Assembly (NCBI GenBank): GCA_004796375.1
Contig: QZLA01000338.1
Span: forward strand, 1 to 49,714
Direction: 5' to 3'
From: Desulfobacteraceae bacterium
Lineage (GTDB): Bacteria; Desulfobacterota; Desulfobacteria; Desulfobacterales; Desulfobacteraceae
Length of the DNA: 49,714 bases
Each line of letters starts with the position of its first letter. Positions within the stretch are counted from its first letter, which is position 1. This document shows positions 1-7,971 of this stretch, piece after piece. The position numbers and the translations under genes are program-made. Under the pieces are notes generated by a model. It did no database searches. It worked only from the letters and a program-made list of their open reading frames with translations, and had not been told where the DNA came from.

Positions 1-216
1 CAGCATGATGACTGGATCAACTGCCTTGAACGGATTGCACAGTCTGCCTTGGCCGTCGGAGATTTCAAACCGGGCACCGACTGCACCCTGTTTGCCTTTC
101 AACTCTACTCCCTGATCCTGGGGTTTTTCCTTTACCACAACTCCATGAAAGATCCCCATACCATGAGCCTTGTCATGGCAGCATTTGACCGGCTTCTTGA
201 ATCCTATATTCCTTAA
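1..216 (+). CDS. TetR/AcrR-family regulator, C-terminal part (5' end outside window)
   Basis: The first 71 codons read openly from base 1 to a TAA at 214-216. The peptide is helical and ends in a pattern typical of the ligand-binding and dimerisation domain of TetR-type regulators (a WINCLERIAQ helix, then FAFQLYSLILGFFLYH). The DNA-binding part lies outside the window, so the family call rests on the C-terminal half alone. It sits 24 bases upstream of the alpha/beta hydrolase on the same strand, so the two are probably co-transcribed and the regulator may control the hydrolase. Confidence 0.6.
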   Translation, partial: QHDDWINCLERIAQSALAVGDFKPGTDCTLFAFQLYSLILGFFLYHNSMKDPHTMSLVMAAFDRLLESYIP

Positions 217-240
217 CCCGTAAATTGATGGAGAGTAATC

Positions 241-1245
241 ATGACAGTCAGCTATCGAAATTCTCAAAAAAACAGCACGAACGTTCGTGTTAATATGTCT
301 GTGGCATCCCGCATCATTTACGCGCTGTTGAGCGTGATGTGGACCGTATCCAAACCCCTGACCAAGTACCTGGTCAGGCAACTGTTTTTCAAACCCGGCA
401 AATATAAGTCCCGCCCCGGTCAGGCAGCCCGAATGACAGCAGCTGAGCCGTTTACCGTCTACAGTTCCGGGCAGGCGCTGCGCTGCTGGAAAGTCGGGGA
501 AGGGCCCTATGTGGTATTTGATCATGGCTGGGCCGGCAGGGGCATCCAGTTTGACCACATGTTTGATCCTATCCTGGCCTCGGGATACGGGGTGATATTT
601 TTCGACAATCCCGGGCATGGAGATTCCCAGGGGGCCTATGCCAATTATTTCCTGCTGTCCAATGCCCTGGGTCACCTGATGACCTACCTGGGCAACCACC
701 AGGTGGCCGCACTGGTGGGTCATTCCCTCGGGGCAGGGGCCGTGATCAATTACCTGTGGCAGAGCAAACGGGAGATTCCGGCGGTATTGATCGCTCCGGC
801 CCTGGATCTGGTGGACACCCTGACCCATACATTTGAATCATACGGCATTCCCAAACCGGTCTACCGATCCCTCATCCGGGAGGTCGAACAGGAGACCGGG
901 CATGCGTTTGAGCTGGAGAATCCCGTTGACCTGATCCAGACCCTTGATTCAAATCTTTTGATTATACATGATCTCAATGACCGGGCAGTCCCATTCGATC
1001 CCTCCTGGGCGGTCAGCCAACAGCGTGAGAATATCCGTCTGATCCAGACCCAGGGGCTGGGTCATATCCGTATCCTCAGCCGCCTGGAAGCCATTACGCC
1101 TGCGGTTGAGTTCATCGGCTCCTGCATGGATCGTGTGAATTCTTCCCGGTCGTCCGGCAATTCCTTATTTCCGGTTGGAGATCAGGACGCCGAAAATAAC
1201 AACGGCCGCAGCCACACACTGGTTCAGGTTCAGGACTTCACCTAA
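241..1245 (+). CDS. alpha/beta-hydrolase fold protein
   Basis: A 334-residue protein with the full alpha/beta-hydrolase signature: an oxyanion-type HGW at 95-97, the nucleophile elbow GHSLG at 160-164 (Ser162), a probable acid Asp247 in LNDRAVP and a probable catalytic His275 in GLGHIR. The first 50 residues carry a hydrophobic, basic stretch that may anchor the protein to the inner membrane. The start has a GGAG 7 bases upstream. The last 81 bases overlap the convergent EamA gene, so the final ~25 residues, which look unlike the fold, may be a read-on tail. The substrate cannot be told; an esterase or lipase-like role is likely. The preceding TetR-type gene may regulate it. Confidence 0.8.
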   Translation: MTVSYRNSQKNSTNVRVNMSVASRIIYALLSVMWTVSKPLTKYLVRQLFFKPGKYKSRPGQAARMTAAEPFTVYSSGQALRCWKVGEGPYVVFDHGWAGRGIQFDHMFDPILASGYGVIFFDNPGHGDSQGAYANYFLLSNALGHLMTYLGNHQVAALVGHSLGAGAVINYLWQSKREIPAVLIAPALDLVDTLTHTFESYGIPKPVYRSLIREVEQETGHAFELENPVDLIQTLDSNLLIIHDLNDRAVPFDPSWAVSQQRENIRLIQTQGLGHIRILSRLEAITPAVEFIGSCMDRVNSSRSSGNSLFPVGDQDAENNNGRSHTLVQVQDFT

Positions 1246-2058
1246 AACCAGCCAACCCAGGAAGATGGCCGTCACCGGAACCAGGTTGATAAAGATGGAG
1301 GCCCGAGAGGCATCGATCCTGCTGATCCCCCAGTTGTACAGGGCAAACGCGCCGAGACTGACACAGGATCCCAGGAATACAAGCAGGATGATCAGTTTGA
1401 GGGACCAGACCGATGAGGGCGCATTGAGGATACCGGCAAGACCCGGGGAGAAAAATAAAATACCGGTCACCACCTGCATGGCCGTCAGTGTCCACGGGCT
1501 GTATCGGCTGGTGAGCCGCTTGACCAGAATGGTGTTGGCCGATGCACTGGCCATGGCACCCAGCTCCAGAAGATTGCCCAGTATGGGATTGGCAGCCACG
1601 GTATCGTCGGACTGAAACAGGGTCAGAGCAACAACACCGGCAATGGTCAGGAGGAGTCCGGCCACGGTCACCAGGGTAATCTTTTCTGACAGGAACATCC
1701 AGGCGCCAACCGCCACCATCAACGGCATGGTGGAGGCAATAATCCCGGCCTGGGAGGAGGTTGTATAGGTCAATGCATTGGATTCACACAAAAAATAGAG
1801 GCAGGGCTGGAACAATACCATGGGCAGAAGGATCTTCCAGTCGCCTTTTTGATAGCCCTTTGGAATCAGGCGCGGGATAAAGGGAATCAGACAGATAAAG
1901 GCGGTAAGAAGCCTGCAGAACATGACACCAAGGGGGTCAAGATCCTGGAGAACCACCCGCATGGCGGAAAAAGAACTCCCCCATAAAAATACCGCCCCAA
2001 GTACGGCAAGCACCGGAAGATAATCATTTGGGCGTGTCTGCACATTACCGGTCATCAT
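1165..2058 (-). CDS. EamA/DMT-superfamily transporter
   Basis: A 297-residue, very hydrophobic protein with about ten membrane helices in two repeated halves. Near the N-terminus it has the WGSSFSAMR stretch and conserved small residues usual in EamA (RhaT/YdcZ-type) exporters. Such proteins export amino acids or other small metabolites across the inner membrane; the substrate cannot be predicted. Two start codons stand in tandem at 2053-2058, preceded by a GAGA. It converges on, and overlaps by 81 bases, the alpha/beta hydrolase. A second EamA gene lies 1.2 kb away on the other strand. Confidence 0.85.
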   Translation of the reverse strand: MMTGNVQTRPNDYLPVLAVLGAVFLWGSSFSAMRVVLQDLDPLGVMFCRLLTAFICLIPFIPRLIPKGYQKGDWKILLPMVLFQPCLYFLCESNALTYTTSSQAGIIASTMPLMVAVGAWMFLSEKITLVTVAGLLLTIAGVVALTLFQSDDTVAANPILGNLLELGAMASASANTILVKRLTSRYSPWTLTAMQVVTGILFFSPGLAGILNAPSSVWSLKLIILLVFLGSCVSLGAFALYNWGISRIDASRASIFINLVPVTAIFLGWLVLGEVLNLNQCVAAAVVIFGVLISNRK

Positions 2059-2164
2059 TTATCTCTTTTCATTCCTCAGTTTTTATTTTATATCCTGCTC
2101 ATGTCAGGCAGAACGGATATACCATTAAACCCGCAGATGATCCATAGTATTTCTTATAGCAACG

Positions 2165-2503
2165 ATGAAACCATTCACTGAAGACGTTATCCGGGTGATC
2201 CGGAATATTCCAAAGGGTAAGGTCCTGACCTATGGTCTGGTGGCGGCTCTTGCCGGACATCCCGGTGCTGCACGCCAGGTGGCCAGGGTGCTGCACACCA
2301 TGTCATCCGCCCACAATCTACCCTGGCACCGGGTGATCAACGGCCAGGGGAAAATATCCCTGCCGCCTGCCGGTGGGTACGAGATCCAGAAAAAGCGCCT
2401 GGAATCCGAAGGCGTTGAGTTCGGGCGCAGCAACCGTGTGGATCTGAAGCAGGTCCTCTGGGATATCAGCTCCCTGGATGATATTGAAAACGGCACGGTT
2501 TAG
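2165..2503 (+). CDS. alkyltransferase-like protein (ATL), MGMT fold without the active-site cysteine
   Basis: A 112-residue protein matching the DNA-binding domain of O6-alkylguanine-DNA alkyltransferases: an IPKGKVLTYG winged-helix region, the AARQVARVL recognition helix (including the arginine finger) and a C-terminal GG-EIQKKRLESEGV stretch. Where true MGMT/Ogt has the acceptor cysteine (PCHR), this protein has PWHR. That Cys-to-Trp change defines the ATL family, which binds alkylated guanine and hands it to nucleotide excision repair instead of repairing it directly. The length fits a stand-alone ATL. The ribosome-binding site is weak. It lies alone between an EamA gene and a convergent DUF2889 gene. 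Confidence 0.88.
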   Translation: MKPFTEDVIRVIRNIPKGKVLTYGLVAALAGHPGAARQVARVLHTMSSAHNLPWHRVINGQGKISLPPAGGYEIQKKRLESEGVEFGRSNRVDLKQVLWDISSLDDIENGTV

Positions 2504-2523
2504 ACCGGCGTTTTATACAAAGT

Positions 2524-3096
2524 CTATTTCACAATCCTGCGGGCAGCCAGGGCCGATTCAATACTTTTAATTTTGGGCCCGTCTGCCGTCCACATCCTGC
2601 AGGAGTCGATCAGGAACTCACTGTTTTCAATCGCATCGAATGATGCGGGAATGCCGACAGGTTCCCGGCGCTTATGGGTTAATACCCCGTGGACGATCTC
2701 CTGGGACATGACCGTCAGCAGATGACACAGGTGGGTGCAGCCTTTGTTGCCGCCCATGATCGATTTTACCTGCTGCGTAAAACCGGACCGGATTTCAAGA
2801 CCGATAACGGGTTCAACCGTATCCAAGGTCTGCCTGCAGGCATCCAGGGGGACGGTCATCATGTCTGCCTGGGCATCAATGATGGTCAGGGGATCAGACC
2901 GGATCATGAGCCACAGCCCCATGTGATGGACCGTGCCGGCGGGCTTTATCTCTCCTGTAATGTCAAATATGTCAATGGCCCGCTGGTCATGGAGGATCCC
3001 TTCAACAATAATGGTGTTGTCCTTGTGAGGGAAGGTGGCCAGGCGGATATCCCGGGTGTGTATCGGTGCGCGGTTCGATATCAGGTCTTTGAGCAT
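2524..3096 (-). CDS. DUF2889-type conserved hypothetical protein
   Basis: A 190-residue soluble protein. The central GGNKGCTHLCHLL stretch, the preceding region ending in VKSIMGG, and an N-terminal part with RDIRLATF and VEGILHDQRA look like DUF2889, a family of unknown function found in many proteobacteria. The Cys and His residues in GCTHLCH could bind a metal, but that is only suggested by the pattern. The start has only a distant GGAG about 14 bases upstream and an in-frame stop just before it, so no longer start is possible nearby. It is convergent with the ATL gene, with 20 bases between them. Confidence 0.7.
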   Translation of the reverse strand: MLKDLISNRAPIHTRDIRLATFPHKDNTIIVEGILHDQRAIDIFDITGEIKPAGTVHHMGLWLMIRSDPLTIIDAQADMMTVPLDACRQTLDTVEPVIGLEIRSGFTQQVKSIMGGNKGCTHLCHLLTVMSQEIVHGVLTHKRREPVGIPASFDAIENSEFLIDSCRMWTADGPKIKSIESALAARRIVK

Positions 3097-3273
3097 ATGG
3101 CTGTGTCAAACTCCGTTTTAAAGTTTCAGGGTCAGCGTAATGGGTTTGGCTCCAAAAATCAAACCTTTTGGCATCTTTCAACGGTATCGCCTTTTTGTCT
3201 TGACTCCAGGGGCGATCAGTCTTAATCTCCTGTCTGTTCACAGAATACCCGGACCCGGAAAGGATTCACATTA

Positions 3274-4173
3274 ATGATCACCCAGACCATCAACAGATAT
3301 CCTGTCATATGCATGATTGTGGGTGCGGTGGCCATCAGCTTTTCCTCAATCCTGGTTCAGCTTTCCGGGGTGTCACCCACCACATCCGCGTTTTACAGGG
3401 TGTTTTTCGGATCCCTGTTTCTCATTGCAGCCTGTGCCATGAAAAAGGATTTCAACCGGATTGAGACAGCATCCATGCGCCTGGCCCTGTTTTGCGGGGC
3501 GCTGTTTGCCCTGGATCTGTTCTTCTGGCATTGGAGCATACGGTATATCGGTCCGGGGCTGGCTACCATCCTTGGTAATTTTCAGGTGTTTGCCCTTGCC
3601 CTGGTGGGGTTTTGGGTGTTCAAGGAGACAATTACCACCCGGTTCATTCTGGCCGTTCCCCTGGCTGTTTTCGGCCTGTTCCTGGTGATCGGCATTGATG
3701 TGGCGGTGCTGACACCTGAGTATCTACTGGGTGTTGGGCTTGGATTGGCCACCGCGCTGTGTTATTCCGCCTACCTGTTGATGTTCAGGAAAATTCAGGG
3801 CCGTGCCACCGGGCACTCACCGTTTTACTACCTGATGATTATTTCCGCAGCCACCGCCTTTTTTCTCGGCGTAAAGATGGTACTGGTCCAGGATTCTTTT
3901 TTAATCCCCAGCCTAAAATCATTTGCCGCACTCGTTACCCTGGGTGTTGTGCTCCAGGCCATCGCCTGGATGGTGATATCCAATGCCATGGCACGGGTCA
4001 AGGCCTCCCAGGCCGGGCTGATCCTGCTGCTTCAGCCCTCACTGTCCTTTGTCTGGGATGTACTGATCTTTGACCGCCCCACAGGCGCGGTTGGCTGGAC
4101 AGGCGTTACCATCGTGATTTTTGCCATCTATATGGGAATGAGCGGACAGAAAAAAAATACGAATACCCATTGA
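3274..4173 (+). CDS. EamA/DMT-superfamily transporter
   Basis: A 299-residue integral membrane protein with about ten helices and two EamA halves. The N-terminal AISFSSILVQLSG and later FFWHWSIRYIG-LATIL stretches are typical of the family; these residues line the first half of the transporter. It probably exports a small organic metabolite through the inner membrane, with unknown substrate. AAAGGA lies about nine bases before the ATG. It is followed by the structured leader of the metal ABC transporter operon, and readthrough from this gene could feed that operon. Confidence 0.85.
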   Translation: MITQTINRYPVICMIVGAVAISFSSILVQLSGVSPTTSAFYRVFFGSLFLIAACAMKKDFNRIETASMRLALFCGALFALDLFFWHWSIRYIGPGLATILGNFQVFALALVGFWVFKETITTRFILAVPLAVFGLFLVIGIDVAVLTPEYLLGVGLGLATALCYSAYLLMFRKIQGRATGHSPFYYLMIISAATAFFLGVKMVLVQDSFLIPSLKSFAALVTLGVVLQAIAWMVISNAMARVKASQAGLILLLQPSLSFVWDVLIFDRPTGAVGWTGVTIVIFAIYMGMSGQKKNTNTH

Positions 4174-4267
4174 CTAGCTCTTTGAAATCAGATAAATGAC
4201 ATTTTAATTGAACATGCTCTGCCAGAAGGCAGGGTGAAAAAAAAGAAAAAAATAGCTCAGAAACAAG

Positions 4268-4320
4268 CCACGAAGGTTGAGGCCCCGATTTAAAGGGCCG
4301 TCACTTCGTGGCTTTTTTAT
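4268..4320 (+). terminator. terminator-like hairpin in the leader of the ABC transporter operon (possible attenuator)
   Basis: An outer stem GCCACGAAG/CTTCGTGGC encloses an inner stem GGCCC/GGGCC and is followed at once by TTTTTTATTTT. This is a strong rho-independent terminator shape. Only about 22 bases separate its T-run from the ATG at 4343, too little for a promoter plus leader. Transcripts for the downstream operon must therefore start upstream and cross it. A second small hairpin (CTGCC-AGAA-GGCAG) lies about 40 bases upstream. It may terminate the EamA gene, attenuate the transporter operon, or both. Confidence 0.75.
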
Positions 4321-4342
4321 TTTAAGAAAAAGGAAACCATTC

Positions 4343-5467
4343 ATGTTGCGACCACGTTATATTTACCTGTTTGTTATATCTTTTTTCGTAGTCATCTCCA
4401 GTACAGGCGCCTTGTCTGCTCAATTCCGGACGGTTACTGACAGTGCACAAAGGGAAGTGACCATTCCCCGAACCGTCGACCGGATCATCTGCTCCGGTGC
4501 CGGATGCCTCAGGCTGGTCACCTACCTGGGTGCCCAGAACCTTGTTCTGGCCGTGGATGATATTGAAAAACGTAAGCGGCGGTTTGATGCCAGGCCTTAC
4601 GCCCTGGCCAATCCGCGGTTTAAAAAACTCCCGGTTTTCGGTGAATTCAGGGGCCATGACGACCCGGAGAAAATTCTGGGGCTTGATCCACTGCCCCAAG
4701 TGATATTTAAGACGTATCCTTCTATGGGATATGATCCCCAGGAGCTTCAGGAGAAAACCGGTATTCCTGTCATCACCCTTAATTACGGCAATTTGGGCAA
4801 ACATCGAAAGGCGCTGTATCGATCCTTAACCATTATGGGCACCATCCTTGGAAAAGAGAAGCGGTCCAAGGAGGTGATCCGATTTTTTGAAGATGAGATT
4901 CAGACCCTTGACGGTTTATGTAAAGCAAGTGCGTCCCTGAATCAAAGGCGTTGCTATGTCGGTGGAATTGCGTTTAAAGGACCCCATGGGTTTTCATCCA
5001 CCGAACCGTCCTATCCGCCGTTTGTGTTTGTCCATGCACAAAATCTGGCAGCGGCAGGCGGGTTTGCCGGGCGGAATATGATGCACAGCCAGGTTTCCAA
5101 GGAAAAAATTCTGGAGTGGGACCCGGAGATCCTGTTTCTTGACCTGTCCACCCTTCAGATGGGAGACCATGCCGGGGGGCTGTATGAACTCAGGACCGAT
5201 CCGGTATACCAGTCTTTGAGCGCCTTGAAAAGAGAACAGGTATTCGGGGTGTTGCCCTACAACTGGTACAGCCAGAATTTCGGATCTATCCTGGCCAATG
5301 CATGGTTTATTGCCAAGGTGATTTATCCGGACCGGTTTTCCGATATTGACCCGGCGGCAAAGGCTGATGACATCTATGAATTCCTGGTGGGACAACCGGT
5401 ATTCGGCCAGATGAATACCTATTTCCAGTCCATGGTTTTCAAGCCGGTGCCCATGCAGGAGAATTAA
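4343..5467 (+). CDS. periplasmic metal/siderophore-type ABC substrate-binding protein (MolA/BtuF class)
   Basis: A 374-residue exported protein with an N-terminal hydrophobic signal (cleavage near ALSA-QF) and the class III binding-protein layout: VTDSAQREVTIPRTVDRIIC at the start of the first lobe, LDPLPQVIFKTYP, ITLNYGN, then a long helix and a second lobe with KEKILEWDPEILFLD. An open frame extends 22 codons further upstream, but those codons lie in the leader hairpin; AAGGA before the ATG at 4343 supports this start. Family members bind iron-siderophores, haem, cobalamin or, in Haemophilus MolA, molybdate/tungstate. Adjacency to an FmdE gene favours an oxyanion or metal substrate, which is an inference. 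Confidence 0.85.
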   Translation: MLRPRYIYLFVISFFVVISSTGALSAQFRTVTDSAQREVTIPRTVDRIICSGAGCLRLVTYLGAQNLVLAVDDIEKRKRRFDARPYALANPRFKKLPVFGEFRGHDDPEKILGLDPLPQVIFKTYPSMGYDPQELQEKTGIPVITLNYGNLGKHRKALYRSLTIMGTILGKEKRSKEVIRFFEDEIQTLDGLCKASASLNQRRCYVGGIAFKGPHGFSSTEPSYPPFVFVHAQNLAAAGGFAGRNMMHSQVSKEKILEWDPEILFLDLSTLQMGDHAGGLYELRTDPVYQSLSALKREQVFGVLPYNWYSQNFGSILANAWFIAKVIYPDRFSDIDPAAKADDIYEFLVGQPVFGQMNTYFQSMVFKPVPMQEN

Positions 5468-5469
5468 CG

Positions 5470-6540
5470 ATGCATTTTGATAAGGGGGGTATCCCAGAAG
5501 GTTATGCCGGCTATATTTCCCGGAAATGGTGGTTCCTGTGTCTGGTGTCTGTCATGCTCGTGTGTTTGGCTATCATGGGGATCTCCCTGGGTGCGGTAAA
5601 GATATCTTTGCTAGAAGTCGTTGAGGCTCTGTTCAGGATGCCGGTATCCGGGCGGGTAAATATGATTGTATATCACATCCGTCTTCCCCAGGTACTGGCT
5701 GCCATGATAACCGGTGCCGGACTGGCTGCTTCAGGAGCAGTACTGCAATCTATTCTGAGAAATCCTCTGGGTTCCCCTTTCACTCTGGGGATCTCACATG
5801 CGGCTGCATTCGGTGCTGCATTGTCGGTCATGGTACTGGGTTCCGGGATCATGGGAAGTTCTTTGAATGATGCGGTCAATATCTCCAACCCCGCCCTGAC
5901 CACCGGGTGCGCATTCGTGTTTGCCATGGGTGCCGCATGGATCATCATTACCATATCCGGGTATCAAAAAAGTTCACCCGAAACCATGGTCCTGACCGGG
6001 GTGGCATTGGGATCTTTGTTCACTGCCGGAACCATGCTGCTCCAGTTCTTTGCAGATGACGTCCAGCTGGCCGCCATGGTCTTCTGGACCTTTGGGGATG
6101 TTGCCCGGGCGGATTACAAGGAACTGGGTATCATCTCTGCCGTGACGCTGCCCGGAATCGTTTATTTCATGCTCAACGCCTGGAACTACAATGCCATGGA
6201 TGCCGGTGACGATACCGCAAAGGGAATCGGGGTTCACGTGGTCCGAACAAGGCTTCTGGGCATGACCGTGGCATCCGTTCTGATATCTGTGAGTATCGCC
6301 TTTGTCGGGATTATCGGGTTTGTCGGACTGGTCGCACCGCACATGGTCCGGCGTCTGATCGGGGACGATAACCGGTTTCTCATCCCCGGAACGGCCGCCG
6401 CGGGCGCATGCCTGCTCCTGCTGTCCGACACGGCGGCGCGGCTGGTGCTGTCTCCGCATATCCTGCCGGTGTCTGTTTTAACCTCATTTCTCGGTGCACC
6501 GGTTTTTATTGCAATGATTATGAGAGGGAAAAAAGGATGA
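5470..6540 (+). CDS. FecCD/BtuC-family ABC transporter permease
   Basis: A 356-residue inner-membrane protein with about ten helices. It shows the family marks RLPQVLAAMITGAGLAASGAVLQ, NPLGSPFTLGISHAAAFGA and, near the C-terminus, GFVGLVAPHMVRRLIG, the loop that contacts the ATPase. It begins 2 bases after the binding-protein stop behind GGAGAA, and its stop overlaps the ATPase start as ATGA, so the three genes are translationally coupled. It forms the membrane channel of the uptake system. Haemophilus MolB, a molybdate permease, belongs to this fold; other members carry iron chelates or vitamin B12. Confidence 0.92.
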   Translation: MHFDKGGIPEGYAGYISRKWWFLCLVSVMLVCLAIMGISLGAVKISLLEVVEALFRMPVSGRVNMIVYHIRLPQVLAAMITGAGLAASGAVLQSILRNPLGSPFTLGISHAAAFGAALSVMVLGSGIMGSSLNDAVNISNPALTTGCAFVFAMGAAWIIITISGYQKSSPETMVLTGVALGSLFTAGTMLLQFFADDVQLAAMVFWTFGDVARADYKELGIISAVTLPGIVYFMLNAWNYNAMDAGDDTAKGIGVHVVRTRLLGMTVASVLISVSIAFVGIIGFVGLVAPHMVRRLIGDDNRFLIPGTAAAGACLLLLSDTAARLVLSPHILPVSVLTSFLGAPVFIAMIMRGKKG

Positions 6541-7307
6541 TTCTTTCGGTAAACAATCTGTCATTTAAATACCAGGCTCACCCCGTTCTGGAAAAGGTGT
6601 CATTTACAGTGAAAAGGGGCGAGATCCTGGCTATACTGGGTCCCAATGGTGTGGGTAAGACCACCTTGCTCAAGTGCATCAACCAGATCCTGACCGCAGA
6701 TTCCGGGTCAGTGACGGTCGGTGGCTTTCCGGTGTCTCAGATGGGAGTCCAGGAAATTGCACGTTTGATCAGTTATGTCCCGCAAAAAGCTGAAACTTCA
6801 AGAGTTACGGTATTTGACGCGGTCCTGATGGGACGCCGCCCCCATATGGGCTTTAAATTCAGCCGGGGCGATCTGGTCAAGACCGACGGCGTCATTCGTT
6901 TACTGGACATGGAACACATCGCGTTGAAACATATCAACCACCTGAGCGGCGGTGAGCTTCAGAAAGTCAGTATTGCAAGAGCCCTGGTACAGGAAACCGG
7001 GCTGATGCTGTTGGATGAACCGACCGCCAGCCTTGATTTAAAAAATCAGGCCGAAATACTCGGGCTGCTGAGACGCGTGGCCAAAGAACACAACGTGTCC
7101 ATGGTCTTGACCATGCACGATTTGAATGCAGCATTGCGTTATTCGGATAAATATATTTTTTTAAAGGACAAGATGGTATATGATTCCGGCCCTGTCAGCA
7201 GGGTATCGCAGGAAATGGTGGAGGCCGTCTACGGGACTGCCGTTGAAATTATTCACCACAATGGTTATCCTGTTATCCTGCCGGGTCCGGTATATCAGGC
7301 AGCCTAA
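6537..7307 (+). CDS. ABC transporter ATP-binding protein (FepC/BtuD/MolC type)
   Basis: A 256-residue ATPase with Walker A GPNGVGKTT, the Q-loop region SYVPQKAE, signature LSGGELQKVSIARAL, Walker B LMLLDEPTASLD and the switch histidine in TMHDLNAAL. This set is typical of the iron-chelate/B12/molybdate importers. The reading frame is open further upstream inside the permease gene, but the coupled ATG at 6537 with AAAGGA upstream matches the normal N-terminus (MILSVNNLSFKY). It powers the permease encoded just before it. The protein is followed 18 bases later by the FmdE-family gene, which suggests one operon. Confidence 0.93.
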   Translation: MILSVNNLSFKYQAHPVLEKVSFTVKRGEILAILGPNGVGKTTLLKCINQILTADSGSVTVGGFPVSQMGVQEIARLISYVPQKAETSRVTVFDAVLMGRRPHMGFKFSRGDLVKTDGVIRLLDMEHIALKHINHLSGGELQKVSIARALVQETGLMLLDEPTASLDLKNQAEILGLLRRVAKEHNVSMVLTMHDLNAALRYSDKYIFLKDKMVYDSGPVSRVSQEMVEAVYGTAVEIIHHNGYPVILPGPVYQAA

Positions 7308-7325
7308 TACAAGGAGTCAATTATT

Positions 7326-7952
7326 ATGGGATACACACTAAGCGAAGAAAAAATAGAAAAAGCGATTGAATTTCACGGCCACACCTGCCCGGGGCTGGCC
7401 ATTGGTATCCGGGTGTCCGAACTGGCCATCAACCGGATCGGCATTGATCAGACCGCTTCCGGTCTGTGCGTGGTGGAAACCGATATGTGTGCCGTGGATG
7501 CGGTTCAGTTCCTGACGGGATGTACATTCGGCAAGGGCAACCTGGTGCACCGGGACTGGGGGAAGGCTGGATTCACCTTTTTTAACCGGGATACCCAGAA
7601 AGGATTCAGGGCACTGTTCAACAATGATTTCCGCAGGAATGACGAGAAGGAAGACCCGGATAACAACACCGGCAAACTGATGCAGAAAGTGGCGGATAAA
7701 ACGGCCACCCGTGATGAGGTCCAGCAGGCAGAGGATATGAAAGCTGCCGCCATTGCCCGGATCATGGATGCGGATCTGGATGACCTTTTCCTGGTCGAGG
7801 AGATCAAAGCACCGCCGGTTAAACCGGCCCGGATCCTTGCCAGCATCCAATGCCAGTCCTGCAGTGAGATGGTCATGGAATCCAGGATGCGCCGGTTTGA
7901 CGGACAGGATCTGTGCATCCCCTGTTTCACAAAAAAGGAACAGAAAGTATAA
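7326..7952 (+). CDS. FmdE-family protein with C-terminal zinc finger
   Basis: A 208-residue protein. The N-terminal domain has the FmdE motif HGHTCPGLAIG (17-23 for HGHTCPG) and a second Cys-containing stretch, CAVDAVQFLTGCTFGKGNL. The C-terminal ~30 residues hold a CQSC...CIPC four-cysteine zinc finger. FmdE was named for its co-purification or co-occurrence with molybdenum/tungsten formylmethanofuran dehydrogenase. In bacteria it is often found beside molybdopterin enzymes or metal ABC transporters; its exact reaction is not established. AAGGAG precedes the start. Placement directly behind a MolABC-like transporter supports a role in Mo/W handling, but this is inference. Confidence 0.88.
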   Translation: MGYTLSEEKIEKAIEFHGHTCPGLAIGIRVSELAINRIGIDQTASGLCVVETDMCAVDAVQFLTGCTFGKGNLVHRDWGKAGFTFFNRDTQKGFRALFNNDFRRNDEKEDPDNNTGKLMQKVADKTATRDEVQQAEDMKAAAIARIMDADLDDLFLVEEIKAPPVKPARILASIQCQSCSEMVMESRMRRFDGQDLCIPCFTKKEQKV

Positions 7953-7971
7953 ATGTGTTCTCAAGTTGGGT

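Noticed and set aside
4174..4342. Molybdenum-cofactor or cobalamin riboswitch in the ABC transporter leader
   Set aside because: The conserved cores I know for these riboswitches, including the B12-box pattern, are not present. Only a generic leader with a terminator-like hairpin can be supported.
7338..7964. Open frame of 208 codons on the minus strand
   Set aside because: It mirrors the FmdE gene, which has the HGHTCPG motif and a zinc finger. The antisense product has no recognisable features.
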